NCBI GenBank assembly: GCA_024236175.1
Contig: JACKKY010000001.1
Coordinates: forward strand, 372,001 to 436,000
Direction: 5' to 3'
DNA: 64,000 nt
From: Novosphingobium sp.
GTDB taxonomy: Bacteria > Pseudomonadota > Alphaproteobacteria > Sphingomonadales > Sphingomonadaceae
This document shows positions 25,442 to 34,132 of this stretch, in pieces. The translations under genes were made by a program, and so were the position numbers. Positions within the stretch are counted from its first letter, which is position 1, and each line of letters opens with the position of its first letter. The notes under the pieces are model-generated. The model was given only the letters and a program-made list of their open reading frames with translations, had not been told where the DNA came from and searched no databases.

Positions 25442-26743
25442 CTACCCCTTGGCCATTTCTAGGAACAAGTCGGCGGCCATCGGCTGCGCGCGCAGGAAAC
25501 CCTGGTAGAAGGAACAGCCTTCCTCGGCGATGAGCTCGCGTTGCTCTTCGCTCTCGATGCCCTCCGCGATGACGTCGATATCGAGCGCCCGCGCCATGGC
25601 GACGATTGCCCGCAGCACCGCAAGGTCGCGCTTGTCGGAGACGATCCCGTCGACCATCGAGCGGTCGAGCTTGAGGTAATGCAGCGGAAGAACCTTCAGG
25701 TAGCGGAAATTGCAGAAGCCCGCGCCGAAATCGTCGAGAGCGATGCGGATGCCTTGCGATGAAAGCTCCGCCATCATCTGGGCGGCCAGTTCGACGTCGT
25801 GCAGCAGCGCCTGTTCGGTCACTTCCAGCGTGAGCCGGCGTGGCGGCAGGCCGATTTCCTTCACAAGGTCGAGCAGTTGCCGGACGTAGCTGCCGAAAGC
25901 GAGATCCGCCGGTGTGACATTGAGCGAGACCCGCAAGTGCTCAGGCCATTCCCGCGCGAGTTCGAGGGCGCGTCGCGCGATATGCCGCGACAACGGGGCG
26001 ACATGGTCTGCCCGCTCGGCGATGGTGAACAGCGCGCCGGCGCCGATCCTGCCGAGCTGCGGATGGTTCCAGCGAGCGAGCGCTTCCGCGCCGGTCAGCC
26101 TGTCGTCGGGCAGGCTGAACTGCGGCTGGAACAGGATCTCGATTTCCTCGCGGTCTAGCGCGCCGAGCAGGTCGCCTTCGAGCTGCGCCGCCGACCGTCC
26201 CGGGGGCGTGGCTTCGCCGTCGGCCCAAGCCAGGCGTTTGCCCTGGTCCCGGGTCGCCTTTTCGAGTGCATGTCCCAACCGATCGAGCATGGAATCGATG
26301 CTCTCACCATCCAGCCCTCGCAGCAAAGCGATTCGCGGTGAAAGGCGCAGGATTCCCGCTGGCACGACAACGGGCCGCGAAATTGCGTCGGCGAGCTGGT
26401 CGGCGAAGAGCTGCCAGCGCTCGCGACTGCACGCCTCGTTGGCGACAAGCAGGAAGTTGCCGCCGCCGCCCCGCGCGACGACCCACGGCCCGTCGAGTTC
26501 CTCGGCGGCGAAATGCGACATTCGCGCCGCCACTTCGGCCAACGCACCATCGCCTGCGGCCGATCCGTAAGTCAGGTTGATCGTATCAAAACGACGCAGC
26601 CCCAGCAGCAGCGCGTGGACGCTCGCCTGCTCGCCGGTCTCCGCCGCATGGGCCTGCCATTCCTCGAGCCGAGCGCGCACGGCCTGCACATCGGGAAGCC
26701 CCGTGAGGGGGCCGCGCAGGGCCTCGGTCTGATCTTGGCGCAT
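25442..26743 (-). CDS. EAL-domain c-di-GMP phosphodiesterase with degenerate GGDEF domain
   Basis: This protein probably degrades cyclic di-GMP. In 433 residues, an N-terminal GGDEF-like domain has lost its active motif (ARGGGGNF where GGDEF is expected). A complete EAL domain follows: EALARW, the Asn of SLNVTP, the Glu of LEVTEQ, LDDFGAG, the Lys in LKLDRS, AEGIES and YQGF. These are the metal- and catalysis-related positions, so it is likely a phosphodiesterase, possibly with a GTP-sensing GGDEF remnant. No sensor or membrane segment is seen. The start at 26743 has AGGA eight bases upstream; the Met at 26752 is an alternative. It is divergent from nadK. Confidence 0.9.
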   Translation of the reverse strand: MRQDQTEALRGPLTGLPDVQAVRARLEEWQAHAAETGEQASVHALLLGLRRFDTINLTYGSAAGDGALAEVAARMSHFAAEELDGPWVVARGGGGNFLLVANEACSRERWQLFADQLADAISRPVVVPAGILRLSPRIALLRGLDGESIDSMLDRLGHALEKATRDQGKRLAWADGEATPPGRSAAQLEGDLLGALDREEIEILFQPQFSLPDDRLTGAEALARWNHPQLGRIGAGALFTIAERADHVAPLSRHIARRALELAREWPEHLRVSLNVTPADLAFGSYVRQLLDLVKEIGLPPRRLTLEVTEQALLHDVELAAQMMAELSSQGIRIALDDFGAGFCNFRYLKVLPLHYLKLDRSMVDGIVSDKRDLAVLRAIVAMARALDIDVIAEGIESEEQRELIAEEGCSFYQGFLRAQPMAADLFLEMAKG

Positions 26744-26776
26744 CTGACTCATCCTGACACCATACCAGCAAAGCCT

Positions 26777-26805
26777 TTGCCAAAGCGTCAATGCGGCCAT
26801 ATCAA
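26777..26805 (+). promoter_or_regulatory. Candidate promoter for nadK
   Basis: TTGCCA (26777-26782), 17 bases, TATCAA (26800-26805) is close to the housekeeping consensus and ends 36 bases before the nadK start in the divergent gap. Confidence 0.4.
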
Positions 26806-26841
26806 CCCCTCAGAAACTCTGGGAAAGCATCAGGTGGGGAC

Positions 26842-27609
26842 ATGCGGCTGGCAGTTACGGCATCGGAAGGACCGAGGGCGCAGAGCGCCCTGCAGGCGAT
26901 TGCCGGCGCCCATGACTGGGTCAATCCGGAAGACGCGGATGCCCTTGTCGTGCTCGGCGGCGACGGCTTCATGCTGCACGTCCTCCACGAGATGCTCGAC
27001 ATAGGCCGGATTCTGCCGGTTTTCGGCATCAATCACGGCACTGTCGGCTTCCTGATGAACAAGGCCAAGAGCCGTCGCACCATCGCCGAGCGAATCGAGC
27101 GCGCGAAATCGATCGACGTGGTCCCGCTCTGCATGAATGCCGCCACCAACGGCGGAAAGGAGCATTCCTACTACGCCATCAACGAAGTCTCGCTACTGCG
27201 TGAGACGCGCCAGACGGCGAAGCTGGAAGTAAACGTAAACAACAAGTTACGGATGGCCGAGCTTGCCTGCGACGGCGTTCTGGTGGCCACACCGGCCGGC
27301 TCGACCGCATACAATCTCTCGGCCAACGGCCCGATCCTGCCGCTCGGATCGAACATGCTCGCACTGACCCCGATCAGCCCGTTCCGCCCACGGCGCTGGC
27401 GCGGTGCCATCCTGCCCGACAAGTCGCAGGTCTCCTTCCGCGTTCTGGAACCGGAAAAGCGGCCGGTTGCCGCGGTCGCGGACCAGAAGGAAGTGCGCGA
27501 CATCAGCGAAGTCAGCATCGCCGTCGCCCGCGACCGCAAGCTCACCTTGCTGTTCGACCGCGGCAGCAGCCTCGACGAGCGCATTTTCGCCGAACAGTTT
27601 CAGGTCTGA
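26842..27609 (+). CDS. nadK: NAD kinase
   Basis: NadK phosphorylates NAD to NADP. The 255-residue protein has the defining GGDGFMLHVLH motif near 40-50, the GTVGFLMN segment, and the ATPAGSTAYNLSANGPILP nucleotide-binding stretch near 150-170. The ATG at 26842 is preferred over an earlier one at 26791 because AGGTGGGGA lies just upstream and the conserved N-terminus starts there. Confidence 0.96.
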   Translation: MRLAVTASEGPRAQSALQAIAGAHDWVNPEDADALVVLGGDGFMLHVLHEMLDIGRILPVFGINHGTVGFLMNKAKSRRTIAERIERAKSIDVVPLCMNAATNGGKEHSYYAINEVSLLRETRQTAKLEVNVNNKLRMAELACDGVLVATPAGSTAYNLSANGPILPLGSNMLALTPISPFRPRRWRGAILPDKSQVSFRVLEPEKRPVAAVADQKEVRDISEVSIAVARDRKLTLLFDRGSSLDERIFAEQFQV

Positions 27610-27638
27610 GTTTTCTCCAGCTTGCGAAGCCGAACGCC

Positions 27639-27666
27639 TTGCCAAACCGTGTCGCACTGCTATAGG
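27639..27666 (+). promoter_or_regulatory. Promoter of tRNA-Asn
   Basis: TTGCCA (27639-27644), a 16-base spacer and TATAGG (27661-27666) lie 28 bases before the mature 5' end of tRNA-Asn. Position and hexamers suit a strong housekeeping promoter. Confidence 0.5.
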
Positions 27667-27694
27667 CGCTCGCCTGCCCGGTGAACCGGGCTGC

Positions 27695-27769
27695 TCCCCG
27701 GTAGCTCAGCGGTAGAGCAATCGGCTGTTAACCGATTGGTCGGCGGTTCGAATCCGTCCCGGGGAGCCA
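27695..27769 (+). tRNA. tRNA-Asn (anticodon GTT)
   Basis: The 75-base sequence folds as a cloverleaf: acceptor TCCCCGG/CCGGGGA, D arm around GCTCAGCGGTAGAGC, and anticodon stem ATCGG/CCGAT. The anticodon loop is CTGTTAA (GTT) and the T arm GGCGGTTCGAATCCGTC. The discriminator is G, and the CCA end is encoded. Confidence 0.97.
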
Positions 27770-27827
27770 TTTTCCCAACCGGCAAAGATTTCGACGCGCG
27801 CCCTTGCGGTCAGTTGGACCTTACGCG

Positions 27828-28838
27828 TCAGCCCGCTTGCGGAACGATTTGCACCTTCAGATGGTTGCTGGGGCCGCGCATTTCCTCGATCAGCGTGGGC
27901 AGACGGTCAAGATCGGCGGTCTCGCTCACCATTGCCCCGGGACGTATCGTTCCTGCATCGAAAGCGCGGATCGTCGCTTCGAAATCTTCCGGCGCATAGG
28001 CCACAGGAAAGAACATGGAGATTTCCTGGAACGCATTCATTGCAGGGATCACCGGATCGGCATGGACACACATGCCCAGGGACACCACGCCGCCGCCCGT
28101 CCGCACGTTCCCGGCGGCCAGCTGGAGCATGCCCACCTTGCCGGTCGCCTCGACCACCAGATCCGGAGGAGTCGGAAGTGCGCGCTTCAGGGCGTCCGGA
28201 TCGTCCTGGGACATGACGACAGCCGCGTCCGCCCCCATCGCCAGCGCAATCTCGTGACGCGCCCGGGTGCGTGTGGCCACCACAATCCGCCCCGCCCCCA
28301 ACTGGCGCGCCCAATAGACCGCCGCAAGCCCCATCGAGCCCGCGCCGATGATCAGCACCGAATCGCCTTTCTGCAACCGCCCCATCCGGAATGCGCGTCG
28401 TCCGCAGGCGATCGGCTCGACCAGTGCGCCTTCCGCCATGCTCACGGAATCGGGAAACCGGAAACCGGCCTGCTCGGTAATCACCATCCGCTCACCGAAG
28501 CCGCCCATATGCGCCGGACCTGTTTCGCAGAACAGCGGGCGCCCCATGCGGCAGCTGGTGCACTCGCCGCAGTAGCCGCGCGGCAGGACGGAAACGCGAT
28601 CGCCGAGCTTGAGCGCTGCGACATCCGGACCGACTTCGATCACCGTGCCGGCGCTCTCGTGCCCCATGCGGCTTCCCGTCGCGTAATCGAAGGCGGTCCC
28701 CGATGTGAAAGAGATATCGCTGCCGCAAACTCCGCAGCGGCCGATCTCAAGACGAACCTCACCGGGACCCAGCGGATCGTCTTCCATATCCTCTATGGTG
28801 ATCGGATTTCCGGCACCGTTGAAAACAGCCACGCGCAT
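27828..28838 (-). CDS. Zinc-dependent medium-chain alcohol dehydrogenase
   Basis: This is an NAD(P)-dependent MDR dehydrogenase of 336 residues. The catalytic-zinc Cys38 (CGVCGSD) and His60-Glu61 are present. Structural zinc is bound by Cys90, Cys93, Cys96 and Cys104 (YCGECTSCRMGRPLFC), and the Rossmann loop is GAGSMGLAAV. It resembles threonine/sorbitol/L-idonate dehydrogenases, but substrate is not determined. The ATG at 28838 has AGGAGGGAC right upstream, whereas the longer frame to 28919 has none. It stands alone, next to tRNA-Asn and facing away from the PilZ pair. Confidence 0.92.
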   Translation of the reverse strand: MRVAVFNGAGNPITIEDMEDDPLGPGEVRLEIGRCGVCGSDISFTSGTAFDYATGSRMGHESAGTVIEVGPDVAALKLGDRVSVLPRGYCGECTSCRMGRPLFCETGPAHMGGFGERMVITEQAGFRFPDSVSMAEGALVEPIACGRRAFRMGRLQKGDSVLIIGAGSMGLAAVYWARQLGAGRIVVATRTRARHEIALAMGADAAVVMSQDDPDALKRALPTPPDLVVEATGKVGMLQLAAGNVRTGGGVVSLGMCVHADPVIPAMNAFQEISMFFPVAYAPEDFEATIRAFDAGTIRPGAMVSETADLDRLPTLIEEMRGPSNHLKVQIVPQAG

Positions 28839-29076
28839 TTTGTCCCTCCTGCGGCAAGCATGGCTGCCTTGGTGAGCGGCGTCAAAGAAAAGGCTCCGAT
28901 GTCTCGCCCTCGGTGGCAAGTGGAGCGCGAGCCTGGAATCGCAGGCCCGAAATCAATGCGACGCGCCGTTCCGGCCAAGAGCCGAGCCGGGTATCTTGGC
29001 GATTTGCTAACCGCGCTTGGTAACCCGGTCGAAACCATGTTCGTGCAAAGGTTGCGCCGGGTCGAATGGAGGCGAA

Positions 29077-29370
29077 ATGGATCGCAGGCGCGAACCACGA
29101 ATACCGGTAGAACTGCCCGGGTCGTATCGGACCGAAGGCAGGACCTGCCGAATGTACTATTCCCAGATTTCGTCCCAGGGATGCCGCCTCTCCGGTCTCG
29201 AACACACGTTCGAGCCGGGCGACACCATCGAAGTCTCGCTGGGCCCGATCGGCCCGATCGACGCAACCGTGCGCTGGTCGCGGGACGGCTCAGTGGGGAT
29301 CGAGTTCGAATCCGCTCTCGAAGCGGAAGTCGTGGCCTATTTTGCCGCTATCATTCCCTGCGCCGCCTGA
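29077..29370 (+). CDS. Small PilZ-domain protein
   Basis: This 97-residue protein is a single PilZ domain. RRREPR gives the RxxxR c-di-GMP-binding element near residues 3-8. The second motif reads QISSQG where (D/N)xSxxG is usual, so ligand binding may be weaker. The ATG at 29077 has GGAGG five bases upstream, which decides against the earlier start at 29017. It converges on another PilZ gene 41 bases away. Confidence 0.85.
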   Translation: MDRRREPRIPVELPGSYRTEGRTCRMYYSQISSQGCRLSGLEHTFEPGDTIEVSLGPIGPIDATVRWSRDGSVGIEFESALEAEVVAYFAAIIPCAA

Positions 29371-29411
29371 TCCGCCGCTCGCCAGAGCGTGAGGGTTCCA
29401 GGGCAATCCGC

Positions 29412-29717
29412 TCAGCCCGGGTTCGGGATGGTCTGGTAGTTGAAGAACTGGTCCAGCATGGCGCCGACCATCGGGCTGGGGAATGTCAGACCGGCCAGTT
29501 CGCCTTCGGTCCAGACGACCGTCGCCGGCAGCACCAGCAGTTTTGAGGGTGCGAGCACGATCCGGTCACCGGGTTCAACGGTCTCGCCGCTGATTTCCAG
29601 ACAGCAGCCGTCCTGCGAAACATTGGTCAGCTTCCCGCGGAGGCCGACGCCATCAAGGCGGCAGTCGATTTCGACGGCCACATCGGTTCGCGGGTATTGA
29701 CGCCTTTCGGGTACCAT
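29412..29717 (-). CDS. Small PilZ-domain protein
   Basis: This 101-residue protein is a single PilZ domain with ERRQYPR (RxxxR) at the N-terminus and NVSQDG as the second motif, both canonical for c-di-GMP binding. It is convergent with the PilZ gene at 29077. The two are homologous in outline but differ in most residues. Confidence 0.85.
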   Translation of the reverse strand: MVPERRQYPRTDVAVEIDCRLDGVGLRGKLTNVSQDGCCLEISGETVEPGDRIVLAPSKLLVLPATVVWTEGELAGLTFPSPMVGAMLDQFFNYQTIPNPG

Positions 29718-29766
29718 ACGCGGGTCTCCACGCGTCCAGCACTAGCGCCTTATGGTTAAGGACAGG

Positions 29767-31914
29767 TTATTCGCCCCGGCGAGCGCCTGCCAGCTCCGAG
29801 ATTTCGGCAAGAATGGCTTGCGAATGTTCGCCCGGCCGAGGCGCCGATCCGGCCGGGATTGCCAGGCGCGGCCGGGCGACGAGTGGCGTGCCCGGCAGCC
29901 GACACGAGCGATCGCCGGCTTGGGTTTCAAGGAAGAAGCCCCGTTCGGCCAGATGCGGGTCCGCAAGCAGCTCCAGAGCGTCGAGGACGGGGAACGCCTC
30001 CAGCCCGGCAGCCTGCAATTGCCGGGCGAGATTCGCCTTCTCATGCAACCGGGTGAATGCAGCGATCGCCTGCTCGGCCTCGTCTGGATCCGCAAGCGCG
30101 CGCACGTCGATGTCGGTTGCCTTGCAGAACGCCGCAATGTCCGTTGGGCCATCAAGCCGGATCGCGATCCACTGGTCCTTGCCATCGCAGGGAAACACGC
30201 CCTGCAAGGCGCCCGAGCGCGAGCGGTTGCCGACCCGCTCCGTGCCCCGTCCATGCCGCGTCGCCTCGATGATGCCCTCGCCCGCCATGGCAACGTAGGC
30301 TTCGAGCTGCGAGATGTCGAACCAGCCGCCCACGCCAGCAGTGAAGCCTTGCCTGAGCCCGCGCAACGCGGCCAGTGCACCGATCAGTCCGCCCGTCGCG
30401 TCGGGCAGCGTGTGGCCCAGCCGCAGCGGTTCACCCCCGCGGTATCCGGTGCGCCCCTCGATAGACGACGCCGCCTCGATCGAAGGGCCGTAGGAGCGCC
30501 AGCCGGCCCAGGGCCCATCGGCACCCCAGCCGGAAAGCGAAACATAAGTAAGCGCCGGATTGATCCTGGCCAGGTCATCGGGGCCGACACCGAGTTTTCC
30601 GGCCACTCCGGGACGGAAGTTCTCGACCACGATATGGGCATGACGTGCGAGTGCATGGGCGACGCCCCTGTCGCTTTCCCGCGACAGATCGAGCGCGATG
30701 CTCCGCTTGCCGCGAAACATCTTCGTATCGTGAAGATGGAACATCAGCTCGAAGGGCGTGGGGCTGGCGTCGGGCTCGACACGGCAATCGAGACGGACGC
30801 CGGGCTGCTCCACCCAGATCACGTCCGCGCCAAGGTCGGCAAGCGTCCGCGTGGCGCTGGGGCCGGCCCAGAAGATGGTGAAATCCAGAACGCGCACGCC
30901 CGACAAGGGCAGGTCACCCGGCCGGCCTGTCGGCAGGGGCTGGCATTCGCCATCCGCAAAGGGGTGGAAATTCGACAGGGGATAGCCGGGCTTTACCCCG
31001 CCCTCCGGGATCTCCCGCCAGAAGCCGCGATGAGCCAGCTGCGGGTTCTCGGTGACATCGAGGGGCCCGGCGACTTTCGCGCATGCCACGCCGCCCGATT
31101 GCAGGGCTGCGACAATCTCATCGGCATCATGCGCCTCGAGATAGCGCGCAAGCTCCCGGTCCAGCTCCGCCCGGTGTTTCCAGCGCAATTCCCGCTCGGC
31201 GAAGCGCGGATCAACAGAAAGCTCGGGCATGCCGACGGCGATCGCCAGCTTGTCGAACTCGGCATCGCTGACCACGCCGATGGAGACATGGCCGTCGCGG
31301 CAGGGCAGTACCGTCAGCGGATAGACCTCGGTAAAGCGGCCGGTGCGCTGCCGCAGTTCGCCCGCCTGGGTGCGCGAGAAGGTCGACTGGTGAAGCAGGA
31401 GCATCGATTCCATCGTGCTGATGTCGAGATGCCTGCCCCTTCCCGTCCTGATCCGGTCGATCAGGGCAGCTTCCGCCCCGATCGCAGCCGTGTAGCCCGC
31501 TGCGTAGGCGCACAGGTTCTCCGGACCGGATAGCGGCTCACGGTCGGGATCTCCGGTGATGTAGAGGTAGCCGCCCGCCGCCCAATCGGCCATCGAGCCA
31601 CCGCGCCACGACGAATAGGGACCGGCGGTGCCGTAGCTGGAGGTCGTTACATGGACGCAGCCTTCCGGCACGCTCAGCCGGGAGGCCTCACCGAGATATT
31701 CGCCGCGGTCGAATGAGGTCCAGACGAGATCGCATTGCGGCAGGATTTCGGCCAGAATCGAGGGTTCGATCAGCCGCTTTTCCGCATCGAGATACAGCGA
31801 TAGCGAATCCCGGGCGTAGCCGGGCGCACAGCGCAGGACCTCTTCTCCTGCATCCGCAAACAACTTTGCAGCGAAACGCCCGGCAACGTCGCAGCTGAGA
31901 TCGAGGATCCTCAC
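29767..31914 (-). CDS. Fused double CaiB/BaiF-type CoA transferase
   Basis: Class III CoA transferases move CoA between carboxylic acids. This 715-residue protein, nearly double the usual length, contains two family domains in one chain. Domain one is about 1-345 (VRILDLSCDVAGRFAAKLFA, GRGRHLDISTMES). Domain two is about 345-715 (LSGVRVLDFTIFWAGPSATR, LADLGADVIWVEQPG, ENFRPGVAGKLG). The start is GTG, 12 bases after the enoyl-CoA hydratase stop, so it is the last gene of an operon Rieske-hydratase-CaiB. The role is probably activation of an acid as CoA thioester. The substrate is unknown. Confidence 0.9.
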   Translation of the reverse strand: MRILDLSCDVAGRFAAKLFADAGEEVLRCAPGYARDSLSLYLDAEKRLIEPSILAEILPQCDLVWTSFDRGEYLGEASRLSVPEGCVHVTTSSYGTAGPYSSWRGGSMADWAAGGYLYITGDPDREPLSGPENLCAYAAGYTAAIGAEAALIDRIRTGRGRHLDISTMESMLLLHQSTFSRTQAGELRQRTGRFTEVYPLTVLPCRDGHVSIGVVSDAEFDKLAIAVGMPELSVDPRFAERELRWKHRAELDRELARYLEAHDADEIVAALQSGGVACAKVAGPLDVTENPQLAHRGFWREIPEGGVKPGYPLSNFHPFADGECQPLPTGRPGDLPLSGVRVLDFTIFWAGPSATRTLADLGADVIWVEQPGVRLDCRVEPDASPTPFELMFHLHDTKMFRGKRSIALDLSRESDRGVAHALARHAHIVVENFRPGVAGKLGVGPDDLARINPALTYVSLSGWGADGPWAGWRSYGPSIEAASSIEGRTGYRGGEPLRLGHTLPDATGGLIGALAALRGLRQGFTAGVGGWFDISQLEAYVAMAGEGIIEATRHGRGTERVGNRSRSGALQGVFPCDGKDQWIAIRLDGPTDIAAFCKATDIDVRALADPDEAEQAIAAFTRLHEKANLARQLQAAGLEAFPVLDALELLADPHLAERGFFLETQAGDRSCRLPGTPLVARPRLAIPAGSAPRPGEHSQAILAEISELAGARRGE

Positions 31915-31926
31915 CGGGTACCGGGC

Positions 31927-32619
31927 TCAGGCGATTTCGACTGCGAGCCGCGCGGCCTCGACAAGCAGCGGTGCGTTGAAGGCGCGCTTCGTCTCGGCAA
32001 TCCCTTCGGCAGGAAGGGCGACGAAACCATCGGCCAGTTCGATAGCGGTCGCGCGTTCCTCACCGTCCGGGCAGACATGGCTGCACAGGCCGATCCTGAG
32101 CGCTTCGGGAGCCATGACCTTGCGGCCGGACATCAAAATGTCGCGCGCGACCAGTTCCGAGCACAGCCTTGGCCATACGAGCTGCGTCGCCGGCCCGGCT
32201 GCTATCCCGTATTGCACATGCGGGTCCGAAAGGAATGCGCTCTCGCCCATCACCACCTGGTCGCAAAGCGCAACGAGCCCGGCGGCATAGCCGACCGCCA
32301 GCCCGTTGACCGCGGCGATCGCGGGAATTGTCAGCTCCAGCATGGTGCGGATCGTATCGATCGAAATCCGCCCCAGCACCTCTCGATCGCTGCAGCTTCC
32401 CGCAGCCAGCTCCTTCAGGATTTCGCGGTCGCCGCCTGCCGAGAAGGCCCTGCCTGCCCCGGTCAGCACCAGCGCACGCAATTCGCTGTCGGCGGCAACG
32501 CCCCGCAGTTCCTCCAGGAGAGTCTCCTGCATGTCGAGGTTTGCGGCATTGAGCTTTTCCGGACGGTTCAGCGTAAGGACGCGGATCGATCCGAGCGTTT
32601 CGGAAATCACGGTTGCCAT
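31927..32619 (-). CDS. Enoyl-CoA hydratase/isomerase family protein
   Basis: This crotonase-fold enzyme of about 230 residues probably hydrates or rearranges a CoA thioester. Family features: LTLNRPEKLNAAN, the oxyanion-hole segment GRAFSAGGDREIL, and NGLAVGYAAGLVALCD. It is slightly shorter than most relatives at the C-terminus. The ATG at 32619 is preferred (GGGGA upstream), with the ATG at 32628 as an alternative. It lies 14 bases after the Rieske gene and 12 bases before the fused CaiB gene, so the three are probably one message. Confidence 0.9.
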   Translation of the reverse strand: MATVISETLGSIRVLTLNRPEKLNAANLDMQETLLEELRGVAADSELRALVLTGAGRAFSAGGDREILKELAAGSCSDREVLGRISIDTIRTMLELTIPAIAAVNGLAVGYAAGLVALCDQVVMGESAFLSDPHVQYGIAAGPATQLVWPRLCSELVARDILMSGRKVMAPEALRIGLCSHVCPDGEERATAIELADGFVALPAEGIAETKRAFNAPLLVEAARLAVEIA

Positions 32620-32633
32620 CGTCCCCATCCCTC

Positions 32634-33983
32634 TCAGAGCGGTCCCAGCCCGCCCCGGCCGACGTAGCGTGCCAGGTTGCGGTGAAGATTGGCGACAGTC
32701 TGCTCCTGCTTGGGGCTGGGAATGCAGCCGCGATACCCGCGCGAGCGCATACCGCGCTGGACCTGGATCATGTTGTCGAAATCCTGCAACAGCACCGGGC
32801 GCCACTTCTCCACATCGCCCGGATCGGCATATTCCCATTCGGTTTCGGGCTCGCCGCCTTCGGGGAAACGCTCGATCACGGCGGCTTCAAAGATGCATCT
32901 TTCCGGCTCCTGCCGGTCGGGCCGCACGCGGTAGATCAGCGCATTGGTGATCGAGTGGGCAATCGTCATGTTCGGAAAGACATGCCACGAACTGCCCGCC
33001 CTGGCCTGCTGCGCCGGGCTGACATCGGGCCAGGTGACGCCGCGAGCGGCATCGTCCTCGCGGGCCGACCTCAGCCAGTGCGCCATCACTTCCGGAGTCG
33101 GCGTGCCTTCCGGCAGTTCGTCCTTGAGGCGCAGGGCCGCGTCGACCATCGTCCTGGTGGTCCGGGCGTTGACCGTTTCCCAAGTCTCCAGCTGCAGCGC
33201 CGCGATCGAGAGCCGCGCGTCGTCGCCCTTGCCCGGGCGGTTGATGGTATTGGCTTCCTCGGTCTGCTTGCCCGGATCGCGCTCGTCGAAGCCGTTATGG
33301 CCATGCAGTCCCTTCGCCTTGCTCCACATGGTGAAGTCACCCACGCTCATGAGCTGGGGATGGGTGCCTTCGACGTGATAGGCTTCGATGAAGGCCTCCA
33401 GCGCGACTTTCCAGTTGCAGTCGAAATGGCACCACAGCCGCCAGCGGTAACGCATCTTTTCCAGCTCGAAGGGATCGAGCAGGCCGGCGGCAGGTTCGAG
33501 ATATTCGCGCAGCGGCTGCGCCTCGGGGTCCATGTTGATCCATACCCAGCCGCCCCAGGTGTCGGCCTGCACTTTCGGCAGGGTCAGCCGCTCCTCGCCC
33601 AGCCTTCCCTGCCAGTCGTCGCGGTCCAACACGCGGGTACATTCGCCTTTCAGGTTGTATTTCCAGGCATGGTAGCTGCAGCGAAACTCCTGCACGCGGC
33701 CGCACCCTTCCGCGAGCCGACGGCCGCGATGCGCGCACACATTGAAAAAGGCGCTGATCTCCTCCGGGCCGCTGCGAACGATCAGGATGGTGTCGTCCAT
33801 GATGTCGTATGTGACGAAATCGCCGACCTCCGGGATCTCCTCCAGCCGGCAGGCATGCTGCCAGACTTTCGGCCACAGCCTGTCCGCTTCGGCACGGGCA
33901 TAGTCGCGAGAGACATAGGCCTCGGCGCCGAAGCATTCCGGCTCCGGCCAGTCCTGCGTGCTGATGCCGGCAGGCTTGTTCAT
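32634..33983 (-). CDS. Rieske non-haem iron oxygenase, large (alpha) subunit
   Basis: This 449-residue ring-hydroxylating-type oxygenase binds a Rieske cluster through Cys83-x-His85 and Cys102-x2-His105 (CAHRGRRLAEG, CSYHAWKYN). The mononuclear iron site uses His203 and His208 (EAYHVEGTHPQ), with an Asp nearer the C-terminus. No beta subunit, ferredoxin or reductase gene is adjacent, so electrons must come from elsewhere. It is first in the operon with the hydratase and the fused CaiB. The ATG at 33983 has GGGGAAGA upstream. Substrate class cannot be read; members act on aromatic acids, carnitine-like amines or terpenoids. Confidence 0.92.
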   Translation of the reverse strand: MNKPAGISTQDWPEPECFGAEAYVSRDYARAEADRLWPKVWQHACRLEEIPEVGDFVTYDIMDDTILIVRSGPEEISAFFNVCAHRGRRLAEGCGRVQEFRCSYHAWKYNLKGECTRVLDRDDWQGRLGEERLTLPKVQADTWGGWVWINMDPEAQPLREYLEPAAGLLDPFELEKMRYRWRLWCHFDCNWKVALEAFIEAYHVEGTHPQLMSVGDFTMWSKAKGLHGHNGFDERDPGKQTEEANTINRPGKGDDARLSIAALQLETWETVNARTTRTMVDAALRLKDELPEGTPTPEVMAHWLRSAREDDAARGVTWPDVSPAQQARAGSSWHVFPNMTIAHSITNALIYRVRPDRQEPERCIFEAAVIERFPEGGEPETEWEYADPGDVEKWRPVLLQDFDNMIQVQRGMRSRGYRGCIPSPKQEQTVANLHRNLARYVGRGGLGPL

Positions 33984-34132
33984 GGCATCTTCCCCGTTTC
34001 TGTTTGCCAGCAATGCTATCCCAGCCTGCCATGCACGACCAAGGGAAAAGGCGAGCCCGCAAACAACAGCGCGCGGACCGCGCAATATCGCCGCCAACTC
34101 GACACGCAATCCGCCCGCAGCTACACGGCGGC

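Noticed and set aside
34071..34083. GC-only palindrome GCGCGG-A-CCGCGC in the gap between Rieske and IclR genes
   Set aside because: Such short GC palindromes are frequent by chance in this chromosome, and it does not resemble IclR half-sites.
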